Part shown: in pieces, positions 53,577 through 62,941 of the stretch | How positions within the stretch are numbered: the first letter of the stretch is position 1 | Layout: every line of letters begins with the position of its first letter | Source: Thiodiazotropha sp040793985 | GTDB lineage: Bacteria; Pseudomonadota; Gammaproteobacteria; Chromatiales; Chromatiaceae | NCBI GenBank assembly: GCA_040793985.1 | Contig: JBFNJI010000003.1 | Location: forward strand, 496,001 to 560,000 | Reading direction: 5' to 3' | Length of the DNA stretch: 64,000 nt | The notes under the pieces: model-generated | What the model was told of the DNA's origin: nothing | Databases searched by the model: none | The model's input: the letters and a program-made list of their open reading frames with translations, nothing else | Position numbers and translations under genes: made by a program

Positions 53577-54092
53577 TCAGAAGCTGTCGGTGGAGGTGAA
53601 AAGCCCGACACGCAGATCCTTGGCGCTGTAGATCTCCCGTCCGTCGACCTTCATCACCCCGTCGGCCACGCCCAGCACCAGCTTGCGCGCGATCACCCGT
53701 TTCACGTTGATGTGGTAACTGACCTGCTTGGCACTGGGGAGTACCTGGCCGGTGAACTTCACCTCGCCCACGCCGAGGGCACGGCCGTGTCCCGGATTGC
53801 CGATCCAGGCGAGAAAGAATCCCACCATCTGCCACATGGCGTCGAGGCCGAGGCAGCCTGGCATCACCGGATCACCGGGGAAGTGGCAGTCGAAGAACCA
53901 GAGATCGGGACGGATATCGAGTTCTGCAAGGATCTCCCCCTTGTTGAATTCACCTCCGTCGTCGGTGATCTTGATGATGCGGTCCATCATCAGCATGTTG
54001 GGTGTCGGCAGTTGCGCATTTCCGGGACCAAACATCTCGCCATGGCCACAACTCAACAACTCATCGCGGTTGTAAGCGTTTTGTCTGGTCAT
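53577..54092 (-). CDS. fabA: 3-hydroxydecanoyl-ACP dehydratase/isomerase
   Basis: Makes the cis double bond of unsaturated fatty acids from 3-hydroxydecanoyl-ACP. The catalytic pair H70 (DCHFPGDPVMPGC) and D84 is at the same positions as in E. coli FabA. 171 aa. AGAGG precedes the ATG. The usual partner fabB is not next to it. Downstream is the nucleoside transporter gene. Confidence 0.96.
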   Translation of the reverse strand: MTRQNAYNRDELLSCGHGEMFGPGNAQLPTPNMLMMDRIIKITDDGGEFNKGEILAELDIRPDLWFFDCHFPGDPVMPGCLGLDAMWQMVGFFLAWIGNPGHGRALGVGEVKFTGQVLPSAKQVSYHINVKRVIARKLVLGVADGVMKVDGREIYSAKDLRVGLFTSTDSF

Positions 54093-54250
54093 TGTCTTGC
54101 CTCTCTGTGGATCACCCGGACCGGGTTAAAAGCGGCATAGTTTCCACGCTTCAGCAGTGGCCTGTCAAATTCCGGTCCCTGTTATTGAAAGCAAATCACC
54201 GCTTTGACTCGAGCAGTGGAAACCACCACCGGAGTTCGCATTGCAACCGC

Positions 54251-55978
54251 CTATTCCTGGTTTTTGTGCCGGGCGGAGATGAAAGCGACGATCTCGTCCA
54301 GCGGGATGAAGCTGTTTTCGGTCTCCTTGCGTCCGCGGTACTCCACCTTGTCCTCGTCGAGGGACCTCTCGCCCACCACGATACGGTGAGGGATGCCGAT
54401 CAGTTCCATGTCGGCGAACATGAAGCCGGGGCGTACGTTGCGGTCGTCCAGCAGCACTTCGATACCTGCAGCCTGGAACTCGGCATAGAGCTTCTCCACC
54501 GCGTCGCGTACACGTTGTGATTTCTCCATCTTCATCGGACAGAGGGCTACCTGGAACGGGGCGAGAGCAGCCGGCCAGGTGATGCCCTTGTCATCATGGT
54601 GTTGCTCGATCGCGGCGCCAACCACCCGGCTGACACCTATGCCGTAGCAGCCCATGGTCATCACCACAGCCTTGCCGTTTTCGTCGAGCACTGAGGCGTT
54701 CATGGCGTCGCTGTACTTGCTCCCCAGTTGGAAGATATGCCCCACCTCGATACCCCGGGCGATGGTCAGCGTACCCTGGCCGTCTGGGCTGGGATCGCCC
54801 TCGCGCACATTGCGCAGGTCGGCGATCTCGGTCGGCTCCGGCAGGTCGCGGCCCCAGTTGATACCGAAGTAGTGCTTGCCGTCCCGGTTGGCACCGGCAC
54901 TGAAGTCGGCCATCTTGGCCACAGTACGGTCGACGATGCAGGGGATCGGTAGCTTGACCGGTCCCAGTGAGCCGGGACCGGCACCGACGGCGGCACGGAT
55001 CTCCGCCTCCTCGGCGAATTCCAGCGGCGAGGCCACCTGGGGCAGCTTGTCGGCCTTGATCTCGTTGAGATCCTGATCGCCCCGCACCAGCAGGGCCACC
55101 AGTTCCGCATCCATCTCTTCGGCTGCCTTCACCACCAGGGTCTTTACTGTCTTCTCGATGGGTTGTGCAAACTGCTCGACCAATTCCTGGATGGTCTTGG
55201 CGTCAGGGGTGTCGACCAGGGTCATCTCCACGGAGGCTGCGGGGCGCTCCCCGGCAGGGGACACGGCCTCGGCCAGTTCCACGTTGGCGGCATAGTCGCT
55301 CTCGGTGGAGAAGGCGATGGCGTCCTCACCCGACGCGGCAAGGACGTGAAACTCGTGGGAGGCGCTGCCGCCGATACTGCCGGTGTCAGCCGCCACTGGA
55401 CGAAAGTCGAGGCCGCAACGGCTGAAGATGCGGGAGTAGGTTTCATGCATCACATCGTAGGTCTGTTGCAGGGATGCCTGGTCGAGATGGAAGGAGTAGG
55501 CATCCTTCATCAGGAATTCACGGGCGCGCATGACACCGAAGCGGGGGCGGGTTTCATCGCGAAATTTTGTCTGTATCTGGTAGAAGTTGACAGGCAGCTG
55601 CTTGTAACTGCGCAGCTCGTTGCGTGCCAGATCGGTGATGATCTCCTCGTGGGTGGGGCCGTAACAGAACTCCCGTTGGTGACGGTCCTGGATACGCAGC
55701 AAGAGGGGGCCATACTGATCCCAGCGTCCCGACTCCTGCCACAGCTCCGCGGGTTGCAGGGTCGGCATCAGCACCTCCAGGGCGCCGGCTCGGTCCATCT
55801 CCTCGCGTACGATGTTTTCGACTTTGCGCAGCACCCGCAGACCCAGCGGCAGCCAGGTGTAGAGCCCGGCCGCCAGTTTGCGGATCAGGCCAGCGCGCAG
55901 CATCAGCTTGTGGCTGGCGATTTCGGCGTCGGCGGGAGTCTCCTTGACGGTGTGCAGGGGGAACTGGGAAGTACGCAT
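54251..55978 (-). CDS. proS: Prolyl-tRNA synthetase
   Basis: Class II aminoacyl-tRNA synthetase, 575 aa, of the bacterial type with the INS editing domain inserted between motifs 2 and 3 (about 225-400). Motif 2 is FRDETRPRFGVMRAREF, and the motif 3 region contains GCYGIGVSRVVGAAIE. The C-terminal anticodon-binding domain ends the protein. It is monocistronic. Confidence 0.97.
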   Translation of the reverse strand: MRTSQFPLHTVKETPADAEIASHKLMLRAGLIRKLAAGLYTWLPLGLRVLRKVENIVREEMDRAGALEVLMPTLQPAELWQESGRWDQYGPLLLRIQDRHQREFCYGPTHEEIITDLARNELRSYKQLPVNFYQIQTKFRDETRPRFGVMRAREFLMKDAYSFHLDQASLQQTYDVMHETYSRIFSRCGLDFRPVAADTGSIGGSASHEFHVLAASGEDAIAFSTESDYAANVELAEAVSPAGERPAASVEMTLVDTPDAKTIQELVEQFAQPIEKTVKTLVVKAAEEMDAELVALLVRGDQDLNEIKADKLPQVASPLEFAEEAEIRAAVGAGPGSLGPVKLPIPCIVDRTVAKMADFSAGANRDGKHYFGINWGRDLPEPTEIADLRNVREGDPSPDGQGTLTIARGIEVGHIFQLGSKYSDAMNASVLDENGKAVVMTMGCYGIGVSRVVGAAIEQHHDDKGITWPAALAPFQVALCPMKMEKSQRVRDAVEKLYAEFQAAGIEVLLDDRNVRPGFMFADMELIGIPHRIVVGERSLDEDKVEYRGRKETENSFIPLDEIVAFISARHKNQE

Positions 55979-56293
55979 TGGGTTTATTCTACCTGATTGG
56001 AAAAAGCGTGATTCTATCCCGCTTCGGGTGGCGGGTCACGGATAGATGGAATTCAGGGTGGTGTCCTTGCCGCCATTCAGCCCTTTATCGATATCGAGCG
56101 CGTCTCATCTGTGTAGGCTGTCTCCGCTCCGGTCAACCCGATGTTGTCGTAGCCTGTTATCAGGGTCTTTGAACAGGTGCTGGCGTCAACGGCACCTGGT
56201 GAAGTTCCAGCAGGAGGTGAAGATCCACGACAGGATCAGAGCCAGTGTCGCATAGGTGTGAATGGTGGCAGCCGTTTTGCCCGATTTGGGAGA
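55979..56293. other. Intergenic stretch of 315 bases without a gene
   Basis: Between the tautomerase stop and the proS start. It presumably holds the proS promoter. Short open frames on the plus strand have no recognisable features and I see no strong hairpin. Confidence 0.45.
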
Positions 56294-56638
56294 TCAGAAT
56301 GTGGCTGCATTCCATCCCCACAGATGGCGTTCGGCACCACTGAACTCGATATAGATCCTCTCAGTGGGGATTGCAAGTTGTTGTTCCATCAATCGACACA
56401 ATGCTTGTGATAACTGTCGAGTCTGGTCTTCCGGCAGACCGATGCTTTTCAACTCCAGGAAGGCCAGGGGATCGTTGCTTGCCGCGAATAGCATGTGTGG
56501 ATTGTGCTCGAAGCCAATCATGACATACCGCTCCGGTTTGCCAAGGATCTCAGCCACTGTCGCTGAAGCCTGCTTGAGGAAATCGCCCACAAGTGTCTGA
56601 TCGTGATCTTTGTTGGTGGTGATTTTGAGAAGAGGCAT
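56294..56638 (-). CDS. MIF/tautomerase-superfamily protein
   Basis: A 114-aa protein beginning MPLLKI, with the N-terminal proline that serves as catalytic base after Met removal in the tautomerase superfamily. Length and the IYIEFSGAERHLWGWN ending fit the MIF/phenylpyruvate-tautomerase branch (long form) rather than the 60-aa 4-oxalocrotonate type. It follows the DUF4124 gene by 6 bases. Substrate unknown. Confidence 0.82.
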   Translation of the reverse strand: MPLLKITTNKDHDQTLVGDFLKQASATVAEILGKPERYVMIGFEHNPHMLFAASNDPLAFLELKSIGLPEDQTRQLSQALCRLMEQQLAIPTERIYIEFSGAERHLWGWNAATF

Positions 56639-56644
56639 AGTCGG

Positions 56645-57088
56645 TTATCGCTTGCAGTACTCTTTGATCTGTTCTCTCGCCTCTTGCATCCTTCGCTGGC
56701 GATCCTCTTCGGTAAGGCGCACGTAGTTGTCACCGACCTTATAAAGGCGGTTCCCCAATGCAGTGAGTTGCTCCAGGTTCTTCCTCGCGACATTGCAGTT
56801 GTGCTTGTTCTCCTTCGCGATCTCTTCAGACTCTTGCTTTTGTGCCTTCTTCAGCGCCCTGTCCTCGGCGCTGTCGGCGAGCTTTTGACGTAGCTCCTTG
56901 AGTCGTTGCTTCGAATCGCCGCTGCTGCCGGCGGGTGCGCTTTTGATCTTTACGGTTTCGGCCTTGGCATCTGGCGGCGGTGTTTGCGAGTAGGTCACTA
57001 CACCGTCTTCATTGACCCAGCGATAGGTTTCTGCGTGAAGTGGGTTCAGGTAGACAATGGCCAGGCAGAGAATGATGACGAACCTCAT
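56645..57088 (-). CDS. DUF4124-domain periplasmic protein
   Basis: A 147-aa protein with a signal peptide (cleavage near NPLHAET) followed by the DUF4124 beginning, YRWVNEDGVVTYSQTPP, which is common in Gammaproteobacteria. The rest is a charged helical region with possible coiled coil (about 60-100). AGGA precedes the ATG. Function unknown. It is upstream of the tautomerase gene in one likely operon. Confidence 0.85.
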   Translation of the reverse strand: MRFVIILCLAIVYLNPLHAETYRWVNEDGVVTYSQTPPPDAKAETVKIKSAPAGSSGDSKQRLKELRQKLADSAEDRALKKAQKQESEEIAKENKHNCNVARKNLEQLTALGNRLYKVGDNYVRLTEEDRQRRMQEAREQIKEYCKR

Positions 57089-57345
57089 AATCGTATCCTT
57101 TGTATCATTCGGTATTTCCAGTTAACCTCATTATGAATGAAGCCGGACGAAGCGCAAGGGTTGGTGGTATAAGAAGCGTGATGGATTGCCGGTTTGGCGA
57201 TCAAGGTCATTGGTATTGTTCAGTATTGTCAACTTGCTCGTTCAGTCGCCTGCCTGTCTTTAATTCTGGCCGATGCTGAAGCGGTGCGTATGTTTCAGTG
57301 CCTATAACATACACCGGGTAGAGGCATATGCTTGCTGCTCATTTC

Positions 57346-58545
57346 ATGCATAAACAGAATAGAACCAGAATCCTGCATCACTTTTCTTGCTTTCTGCGCT
57401 GTCCTACTTCTATCGGAGTCTTTCCGTCAGTCTGTTACATGAACATGAACATGAACATGAACAGGATGCTCAGGATATCTCAGAAATCGGCATGGGTGTA
57501 ATCCGCTAATTTCACGGACTGCAACAACGGGCGGTCTCTCGGAAACTAGAGCCAAAAAGCTGGCAGCAGTAGCCTTGCAAAATGCGACCCATGTGAAGAA
57601 TGGCTACTACTGGATAAATCTTGGGGATGGCACTCCCTATATGCAGCCCCATACCCCCGAGCGTGTGGGCATCAACCAGATCAACTGGACCGATGTGAAG
57701 GGTAAACCAATATTTCAAGAGTTTATCGGCGTGGCAAAACAGGGCGGCGGCTGGGTTGAGTGCCACTGGCCAAAACCTCATGGTGACTTCGAGTTCCGAA
57801 AGATTTCCTATGTGGATTACTTTGCACCCTGGAACTGGGTTTTAGGTACCGGAAAATACCTGGATGATATAAAACCGGAGACCGGTGAGGTCCTGTCGCG
57901 GGCCTCTACCATCGTCCTGGCGTCGTTGTGTGTGTTTGTCGGTGTCTCCATTTTTTTGCCAAGCAACTGATCGACCAGCTCAATCAGCTTGCGATCCATG
58001 ATTCTTTGACTGGGCTCTATCAGCGGCATTTTCTGATAGACAGCATTCCAAATATACTGAAAAGGAAGAAGCGAGCAGAGAAGCGTCTGTTGGCAATTGT
58101 CTTTATGTACATAGACCGCTTCAAACGGGTGAATGACAGGTATGGACATGCCGTTGGTGACAATCTGCTGTCTAGGGTGGCACGGACGGTTCCGGATGAT
58201 TCAAGACCCAGCGATCCTTCTATCAGGAATGGTGGCGGAGAGTTTGTGGTCGTTGGATTGTTTGCAAGTGAGGCCGCGATTCTGAGATATGCCGAACGGC
58301 TGGGATCGATTACCTCGACTCTGGTTTTTAACGAGTCAGACGAGGCATTCAGTATTACTCAGAGTGTTGGAATTTCTCTCTACCAGGATGGAGGTGAGGC
58401 ATTCGAAGAGGCGCTGCAACGGGCTGACGCTTTTCTCTATCAGGCGAAGGAGGCAGACCGCCCATTCACGCCGATATGCATTTTCCGGCCTGAAAACGAT
58501 AAATACCCTCGATCGAGTGTCGGAATTGCTCCTGAGCTGGGATAA
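57346..58545 (+). pseudogene. Decayed Cache-GGDEF diguanylate cyclase gene
   Basis: Pieces of one sensor gene lie in three frames. One frame (about 57384-57506) encodes a helix and HEHEHEHEQDAQDISEIGMG and stops at TAA 57507-57509, after which FHGLQQ follows. Near 57528 the homology moves to another frame: GLSETRAKKLAAVAL, then the Cache domain with NGYYWIN, ending in TGA 57968-57970. At a T7 run (57951-57957) it moves again to a GGDEF-like domain (HDSLTGLYQRHF to 58545). That domain reads GGGEF, and the first metal-binding Asp is Tyr (MYIDRFK), so it would not make c-di-GMP. The start, perhaps ATG 57346, would need another shift and is uncertain. Confidence 0.85.
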
Positions 58546-58640
58546 GCGCTTGACCAATATGATCAATATTAGTATTTTGCTCTGTTCCTATTTTGTTTTT
58601 TCGGCCAGATTCTGAACTGGCCTGACTGGAGGCATCAGAC

Positions 58641-60359
58641 GTGGAACTCAGCGGTGGCGAGATCATCGTCCAGTGTTTGAAAGATGAGGGTGTGGAGCAT
58701 GTGTTCGGATATCCGGGCGGCGCTGTGCTGCATATCTACGACGCAATTTTCAAGCAGAAGGATGTGAAGCATATTCTGGTACGCCACGAACAGGCGGCTG
58801 GCCACGCGGCCGACGGCTATGCGCGTGCCACCGGCAAACCGGGGGTGGTCTTGGTGACCTCCGGACCGGGGGCAACCAATGCGGTGACCGGTATCGCCAC
58901 CGCTTTCATGGACTCCATTCCGATGGTGATTCTGACGGGCCAGGTGCCGACGCCGGTGATCGGCAGCGACGCCTTTCAAGAGGTCGATACGGTCGGAATC
59001 ACCCGCCCCTGTGTAAAGCACAACTTTCTGGTGAAGCGGCTGGAGGACCTGGCAGAGACGATCAAAAAGGCCTTCTACATCGCTACCAGCGGCAGACCGG
59101 GGCCGGTGGTCGTCGATATACCCAAGGATGTGACGGATCCGGGGATCAAGATTCCCTATAAATATCCCAGCAAGGTCAAGATGCGCTCCTACAACCCTGT
59201 GATCAAGGGTCATCTCGGGCAGATCAAGAAAGCGGTGAAGATCATGATGGAGGCGGAACGCCCGGTCTTCTATACCGGTGGTGGCGTGGTGTTGGACGAT
59301 GCCGCCAAGCCATTGACCGAGCTTGTCGACAGGTTGGGAATTCCGATTACCCAGACCCTGATGGGGTTGGGGGCCTACCCGGGGAGCGGCAGGAATTTCC
59401 TCGGTATGCTCGGCATGCACGGCACCTATGAAGCGAATATGGCGATGCACGAGACCGATGTGCTGATTGCTGTCGGTGCCCGTTTCGATGATCGTGTCAC
59501 CGGTCATGTAAAGCAGTTTTGCCCAGATGCAACCATTATTCATATCGATATCGATCCCTCGTCAATCTCCAAGAACGTGCGTGTCGATGTGCCCATCGTG
59601 GGCCCGGTCAAGCAGGTGCTTCGGGATATGCTCAAGGTGGTGGAAGAGGGCAGTGCCAAGCCCAGGAAACAGGCCTTGAAGCAGTGGTGGGAGCAGATTG
59701 AGAAATGGCGCTCCATGGACTGCCTGAAGTACGACCGCGAGAGCAAGCTGATCAAGCCGCAGCAGGCGGTTGAGGTGCTGCACAAGGTGACGAAGGGGGA
59801 GGCTTACGTGACCTCCGATGTCGGCCAGCACCAGATGTTCGCGGCGCAATTCTACCGTTTCGATAAACCCCGGCGCTGGATCAATTCCGGTGGCCTCGGC
59901 ACCATGGGATTCGGCCTGCCGGCCGCTATGGGCGTACAGATGGCATTCCCCAAGGCGGAAGTGGCGGTGGTCACCGGCGAGTCGAGCATCCAGATGTGTA
60001 TCCAGGAATTGGCAACCTGCCTGCAGTATGAACTGCCGATCAAGATTATTCTGCTCAACAACGGCTATATGGGAATGGTGCGTCAGTGGCAGGAGTTCTT
60101 CTACGAAAGCCGTTACTCCCAGTCGGGGATGAGTGTAACCCCCGATTTCGTGAAATTGACCGAGTCCTACGGCCACGTGGGCATGCGCGTCGACAAGTCG
60201 AAGGATCTGGAGGGGGCAATGAAGGAGGCCTTCTCGCTCAAGGATCGGCTGGTCTTCCTGGATGTAGTGGTCGACCCCTCAGAGAACGTCTATCCGATGA
60301 TAGCGGCAGGCAAGGGGCATCATGAGATGTATCTGTCACCCGGGAGTGAGTTGGTCTGA
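58641..60359 (+). CDS. ilvI: Acetolactate synthase large (catalytic) subunit
   Basis: ThDP/FAD enzyme (572 aa) for the first common step of valine, leucine and isoleucine synthesis. The N-terminal ELSGGEIIVQCLKDEGVEHV and VFGYPGGAVLHIYD segments resemble AHAS III, with the ThDP glutamate in RHEQAAGH. The ThDP loop reads GESSIQM instead of the textbook GDG, followed by LLNN. A GTG start with GGAGG 8 bases upstream. It overlaps ilvH by one base (TGATG). Also commonly named ilvB. Confidence 0.95.
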   Translation: MELSGGEIIVQCLKDEGVEHVFGYPGGAVLHIYDAIFKQKDVKHILVRHEQAAGHAADGYARATGKPGVVLVTSGPGATNAVTGIATAFMDSIPMVILTGQVPTPVIGSDAFQEVDTVGITRPCVKHNFLVKRLEDLAETIKKAFYIATSGRPGPVVVDIPKDVTDPGIKIPYKYPSKVKMRSYNPVIKGHLGQIKKAVKIMMEAERPVFYTGGGVVLDDAAKPLTELVDRLGIPITQTLMGLGAYPGSGRNFLGMLGMHGTYEANMAMHETDVLIAVGARFDDRVTGHVKQFCPDATIIHIDIDPSSISKNVRVDVPIVGPVKQVLRDMLKVVEEGSAKPRKQALKQWWEQIEKWRSMDCLKYDRESKLIKPQQAVEVLHKVTKGEAYVTSDVGQHQMFAAQFYRFDKPRRWINSGGLGTMGFGLPAAMGVQMAFPKAEVAVVTGESSIQMCIQELATCLQYELPIKIILLNNGYMGMVRQWQEFFYESRYSQSGMSVTPDFVKLTESYGHVGMRVDKSKDLEGAMKEAFSLKDRLVFLDVVVDPSENVYPMIAAGKGHHEMYLSPGSELV

Positions 60360-60850
60360 TGAGACATATCATATCTATCTTGTTGGAGAATGAGTCTGGC
60401 GCGCTGGCGCGGGTTGCCAATCTGTTCAGTGCGCGTGGCTATAACATCGAGTCATTGACGGTGGCGCCTACCGAGGATTTAAGCCTCTCTCGGATGACCC
60501 TGGTAACCAGCGGCAGCGACGAGATCATCGAGCAGATCACCAAGCAGCTGAATAAGCTGATCGACACGGTAAAGCTTGTCGATCTCACCGAGGGTAGCCA
60601 TATCGAACGCGAGATGATGATGATCAAACTGCGGGCGGAACGCACCCAGCGTGAGGAGATCAAGCGCCTGGTCGATATCTTCCGCGGCAAGATCATCGAT
60701 GTCACCGATACCAGCTACACCGTCGAGTTGACCGGGGCAGCGAATAAGCTGAATGCCTTTATCGAGGCGGTGGACGAAGACCTGATCATCGAGGTGGTGC
60801 GTACCGGTCCCTCGGGCATCGGCCGCGGCGCTAAGGGGCTCGGGCTCTGA
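60359..60850 (+). CDS. ilvH: Acetolactate synthase small (regulatory) subunit
   Basis: A 163-aa subunit with an N-terminal ACT domain (ISILLENESGALARVANLFSARG) that binds valine for feedback inhibition, and the usual C-terminal domain. Length equals E. coli IlvH. It is translationally coupled to the large subunit and followed by ilvC after 185 bases. Also commonly named ilvN. Confidence 0.95.
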   Translation: MRHIISILLENESGALARVANLFSARGYNIESLTVAPTEDLSLSRMTLVTSGSDEIIEQITKQLNKLIDTVKLVDLTEGSHIEREMMMIKLRAERTQREEIKRLVDIFRGKIIDVTDTSYTVELTGAANKLNAFIEAVDEDLIIEVVRTGPSGIGRGAKGLGL

Positions 60851-60879
60851 TACTGTGGTTCATGCAATGAAGTGAAACA

Positions 60880-60967
60880 TTTAACGCAAAGACCGCGGAG
60901 AAACGCAATCGTGATCGTTTAGTTTGTTTTCACGCTTTGCCTTTCATCGCTTGCATTGCGTTATAAA
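60880..60967. repeat. Imperfect inverted-repeat element between ilvH and ilvC
   Basis: TTTAACGCAAAG (60880-60891) and TTGCGTTATAAA (60956-60967) are imperfect inverted ends of an 88-base block. Inside are more copies of the same words (AACGCAA near 60902, CACGCTTTGC near 60931, CATTGCG near 60954). The wording AACGCAAAGAC resembles intergenic repeats seen in many proteobacteria. I cannot tell whether other copies exist in this genome. Confidence 0.45.
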
Positions 60968-61035
60968 CTACAGCTCTCTAAGGGCTGGCAATGTTCCCGC
61001 ATATTTAACATCTGAAATTTTCCGAAGGAAACAAA

Positions 61036-62052
61036 ATGGCTATCAATGTTTATTACGATAAAGACTGCGACCTGAGCATCATCAAGGGGAAGACGGTCTC
61101 CATCATAGGCTACGGCTCACAGGGGCATGCCCACGCCAACAATCTGCAGGACTCCGGTGTGAATGTCATCGTTGGCCTGCGAGAGGGTTCTCCTTCGGCG
61201 ACCAAGGCAAAGAATGCCGGGTTGACAGTGAAATCTATCGAGGATGCCGTAAGCGCCTCCGACATCGTCATGATACTGGCACCCGATGAGTTTCAGGCGA
61301 AGCTCTATCGCGAACAGATCGAGCCCAATATAAAGGAGTCCGCGGCACTTGCCTTTGCCCATGGATTTGCCATTCACTATAACCAGATCGTGCCGCGGGA
61401 AGATCTTGACGTCATCATGATCGCCCCCAAGGCCCCGGGACACACGGTGCGCAGCGAATATGTCAAGGGCGGCGGTATACCCGATCTGGTCGCGATCTAT
61501 CAGGATGCCACGGGCACAGCCATGGATACCGCGCTTTCCTACGCCTCGGCAATCGGCGGCGGACGTACCGGTATTATCGAAACCAGTTTCAAGGATGAGA
61601 CCGAGACCGATCTCTTCGGTGAACAGGCGGTGCTCTGTGGTGGTGCCGTGGAACTCGTGAAAGCCGGTTTCGAAACCCTGACTGAAGCGGGTTACGCTCC
61701 CGAAATGGCCTATTTCGAATGTCTGCACGAACTGAAGCTGATTGTTGATCTGATGTACGAGGGTGGCATCGCCAATATGAACTATTCGATCTCCAACAAT
61801 GCGGAATATGGCGAATACGTGACCGGCCCGAAGGTGATCAACGAGGAGAGCCGCAGGGCGATGAGAGAGGCCCTGCACAACATCCAGACCGGAGAGTATG
61901 CGAAACGCTTCGTTTCCGAGGGTGCCCTTGGCTATCCGTCGATGACCGCCTATCGTCGGCTCAATGAGGCCCACTCCATCGAACAGGTGGGCGAACGGCT
62001 CAGGGCAATGATGCCCTGGATCAAGAAGATCGTCGACAAATCAAAGAACTAG
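61036..62052 (+). CDS. ilvC: Ketol-acid reductoisomerase (NADP+)
   Basis: Class I KARI, 338 aa, converting acetolactate and acetohydroxybutyrate to dihydroxy acids. The NADPH-binding loop is GYGSQGHAHA; the conserved catalytic segments GETETDLFGEQ (here DETETDLFGEQAVLCGG) and FECLHELKLIVDLMYEGG are present. AAGGA lies before the ATG. It completes ilvI-ilvH-ilvC, the first two steps of branched-chain amino acid synthesis. Confidence 0.96.
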   Translation: MAINVYYDKDCDLSIIKGKTVSIIGYGSQGHAHANNLQDSGVNVIVGLREGSPSATKAKNAGLTVKSIEDAVSASDIVMILAPDEFQAKLYREQIEPNIKESAALAFAHGFAIHYNQIVPREDLDVIMIAPKAPGHTVRSEYVKGGGIPDLVAIYQDATGTAMDTALSYASAIGGGRTGIIETSFKDETETDLFGEQAVLCGGAVELVKAGFETLTEAGYAPEMAYFECLHELKLIVDLMYEGGIANMNYSISNNAEYGEYVTGPKVINEESRRAMREALHNIQTGEYAKRFVSEGALGYPSMTAYRRLNEAHSIEQVGERLRAMMPWIKKIVDKSKN

Positions 62053-62071
62053 TCGCCGCGACTCTCAACAC

Positions 62072-62094
62072 AGGGTGCGGCTAGACCGCACCTT
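62072..62094 (+). terminator. Possible terminator after ilvC
   Basis: AGGGTGCGG (62072-62080), loop CTAGA, CCGCACCTT (62086-62094): a 9-base stem with one G-T pair, 20 bases after ilvC. No T-run follows, so it may act weakly or only as an RNA-stabilising hairpin. Confidence 0.4.
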
Positions 62095-62158
62095 GTCGTT
62101 GATGGCCGCCTTTACGCGATCGACCTGGGCAGGACCTGCTCGATTTCTGCTGCCGGGC

Positions 62159-62941
62159 CTAGGATTTATAGATTGGTTGAGCGCCAAGCTGTTGATGAAT
62201 CAAGTTGCTGACCTGGGGTGTGATCCGGGTTGACTGGGCCAGGTTGTGCAGATATTGCGCTTCGGCCTGGGTGTCGAGATCGATTGCCATCAACGACATG
62301 GCATACACCTGTTGCTCCAATCCCACCGGTATGGAGCGGACGAAACCCTCAAGGTCGAGGGGTTGGGAAAGCTCGTTACGGACAAAGTCGATCTCATCCT
62401 GGGTGATCTCCCCAAGCTTGCCGATAATTCTCTGCTGCTCCTCACTGTCGACCTCGCCATCGGCCTTTGCCGCGTTGATCATGGCCTGAATCAGCAGGGT
62501 TGCCTGATCGCTTGCCTGTTGGTAGTCCACTCCCTGGGGGAGAGTGTCGCCGGACTTGAAGTTGGCGGCGGGTTGGGCGGCAGCTTGTCCGCCGAACTGG
62601 GACATGGCCGCACCGATCAAGCCCCCCAGCCCCGTGCCGTTGCCGCCCCCGTTGATCAGGCCGCCGAGAAGGTCGCTGAGATTACCCGCGGGCGATTGGT
62701 TGGCGCCCAATGATTGGCTGACCCCGCCAAGGAGATCACCGAGACCGCCGCTGCCCGATTGAGCAGTCCCGCCTCCGAGCATGCTGCCGAGGATACTGCC
62801 AAGGCCGCCCCCGGTGGGCGCGGAACCGCCTCCGGTCATGGCGCCAATGACCGAACCTAAAACATTCGTCCCGGAACCCCGGGATAACACACCGCTGTTG
62901 AGTATGCCGCCGAGTAACTTTATCGCATCAATGTTTGCCAT
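62159..62941 (-). CDS. DUF533 (YebE/TerB-like) protein
   Basis: A 260-aa protein. The N-terminal half is glycine-rich low complexity (repeats of GGGLGSILGSMLGGG type), the C-terminal half (about 135-255) is a helical TerB-like domain, with QATLLIQAMINAAKADGEVDSEEQQRI typical of DUF533. The acidic residues in that segment resemble metal-binding positions of TerB. Function is unknown; E. coli YebE belongs to the family. Convergent with ilvC. Confidence 0.85.
   Translation of the reverse strand: MANIDAIKLLGGILNSGVLSRGSGTNVLGSVIGAMTGGGSAPTGGGLGSILGSMLGGGTAQSGSGGLGDLLGGVSQSLGANQSPAGNLSDLLGGLINGGGNGTGLGGLIGAAMSQFGGQAAAQPAANFKSGDTLPQGVDYQQASDQATLLIQAMINAAKADGEVDSEEQQRIIGKLGEITQDEIDFVRNELSQPLDLEGFVRSIPVGLEQQVYAMSLMAIDLDTQAEAQYLHNLAQSTRITPQVSNLIHQQLGAQPIYKS

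Noticed and set aside
57438..57461. Four tandem copies of CATGAA as a phase-variation repeat
   Set aside because: The unit is six bases, so copy changes would not shift the frame, and the host gene is already broken; it only encodes a His-Glu repeat.
58603..58622. Hairpin GGCCAG/CTGGCC before ilvI as an attenuator
   Set aside because: The T-run precedes the hairpin instead of following it, and no leader peptide rich in branched-chain codons is visible.
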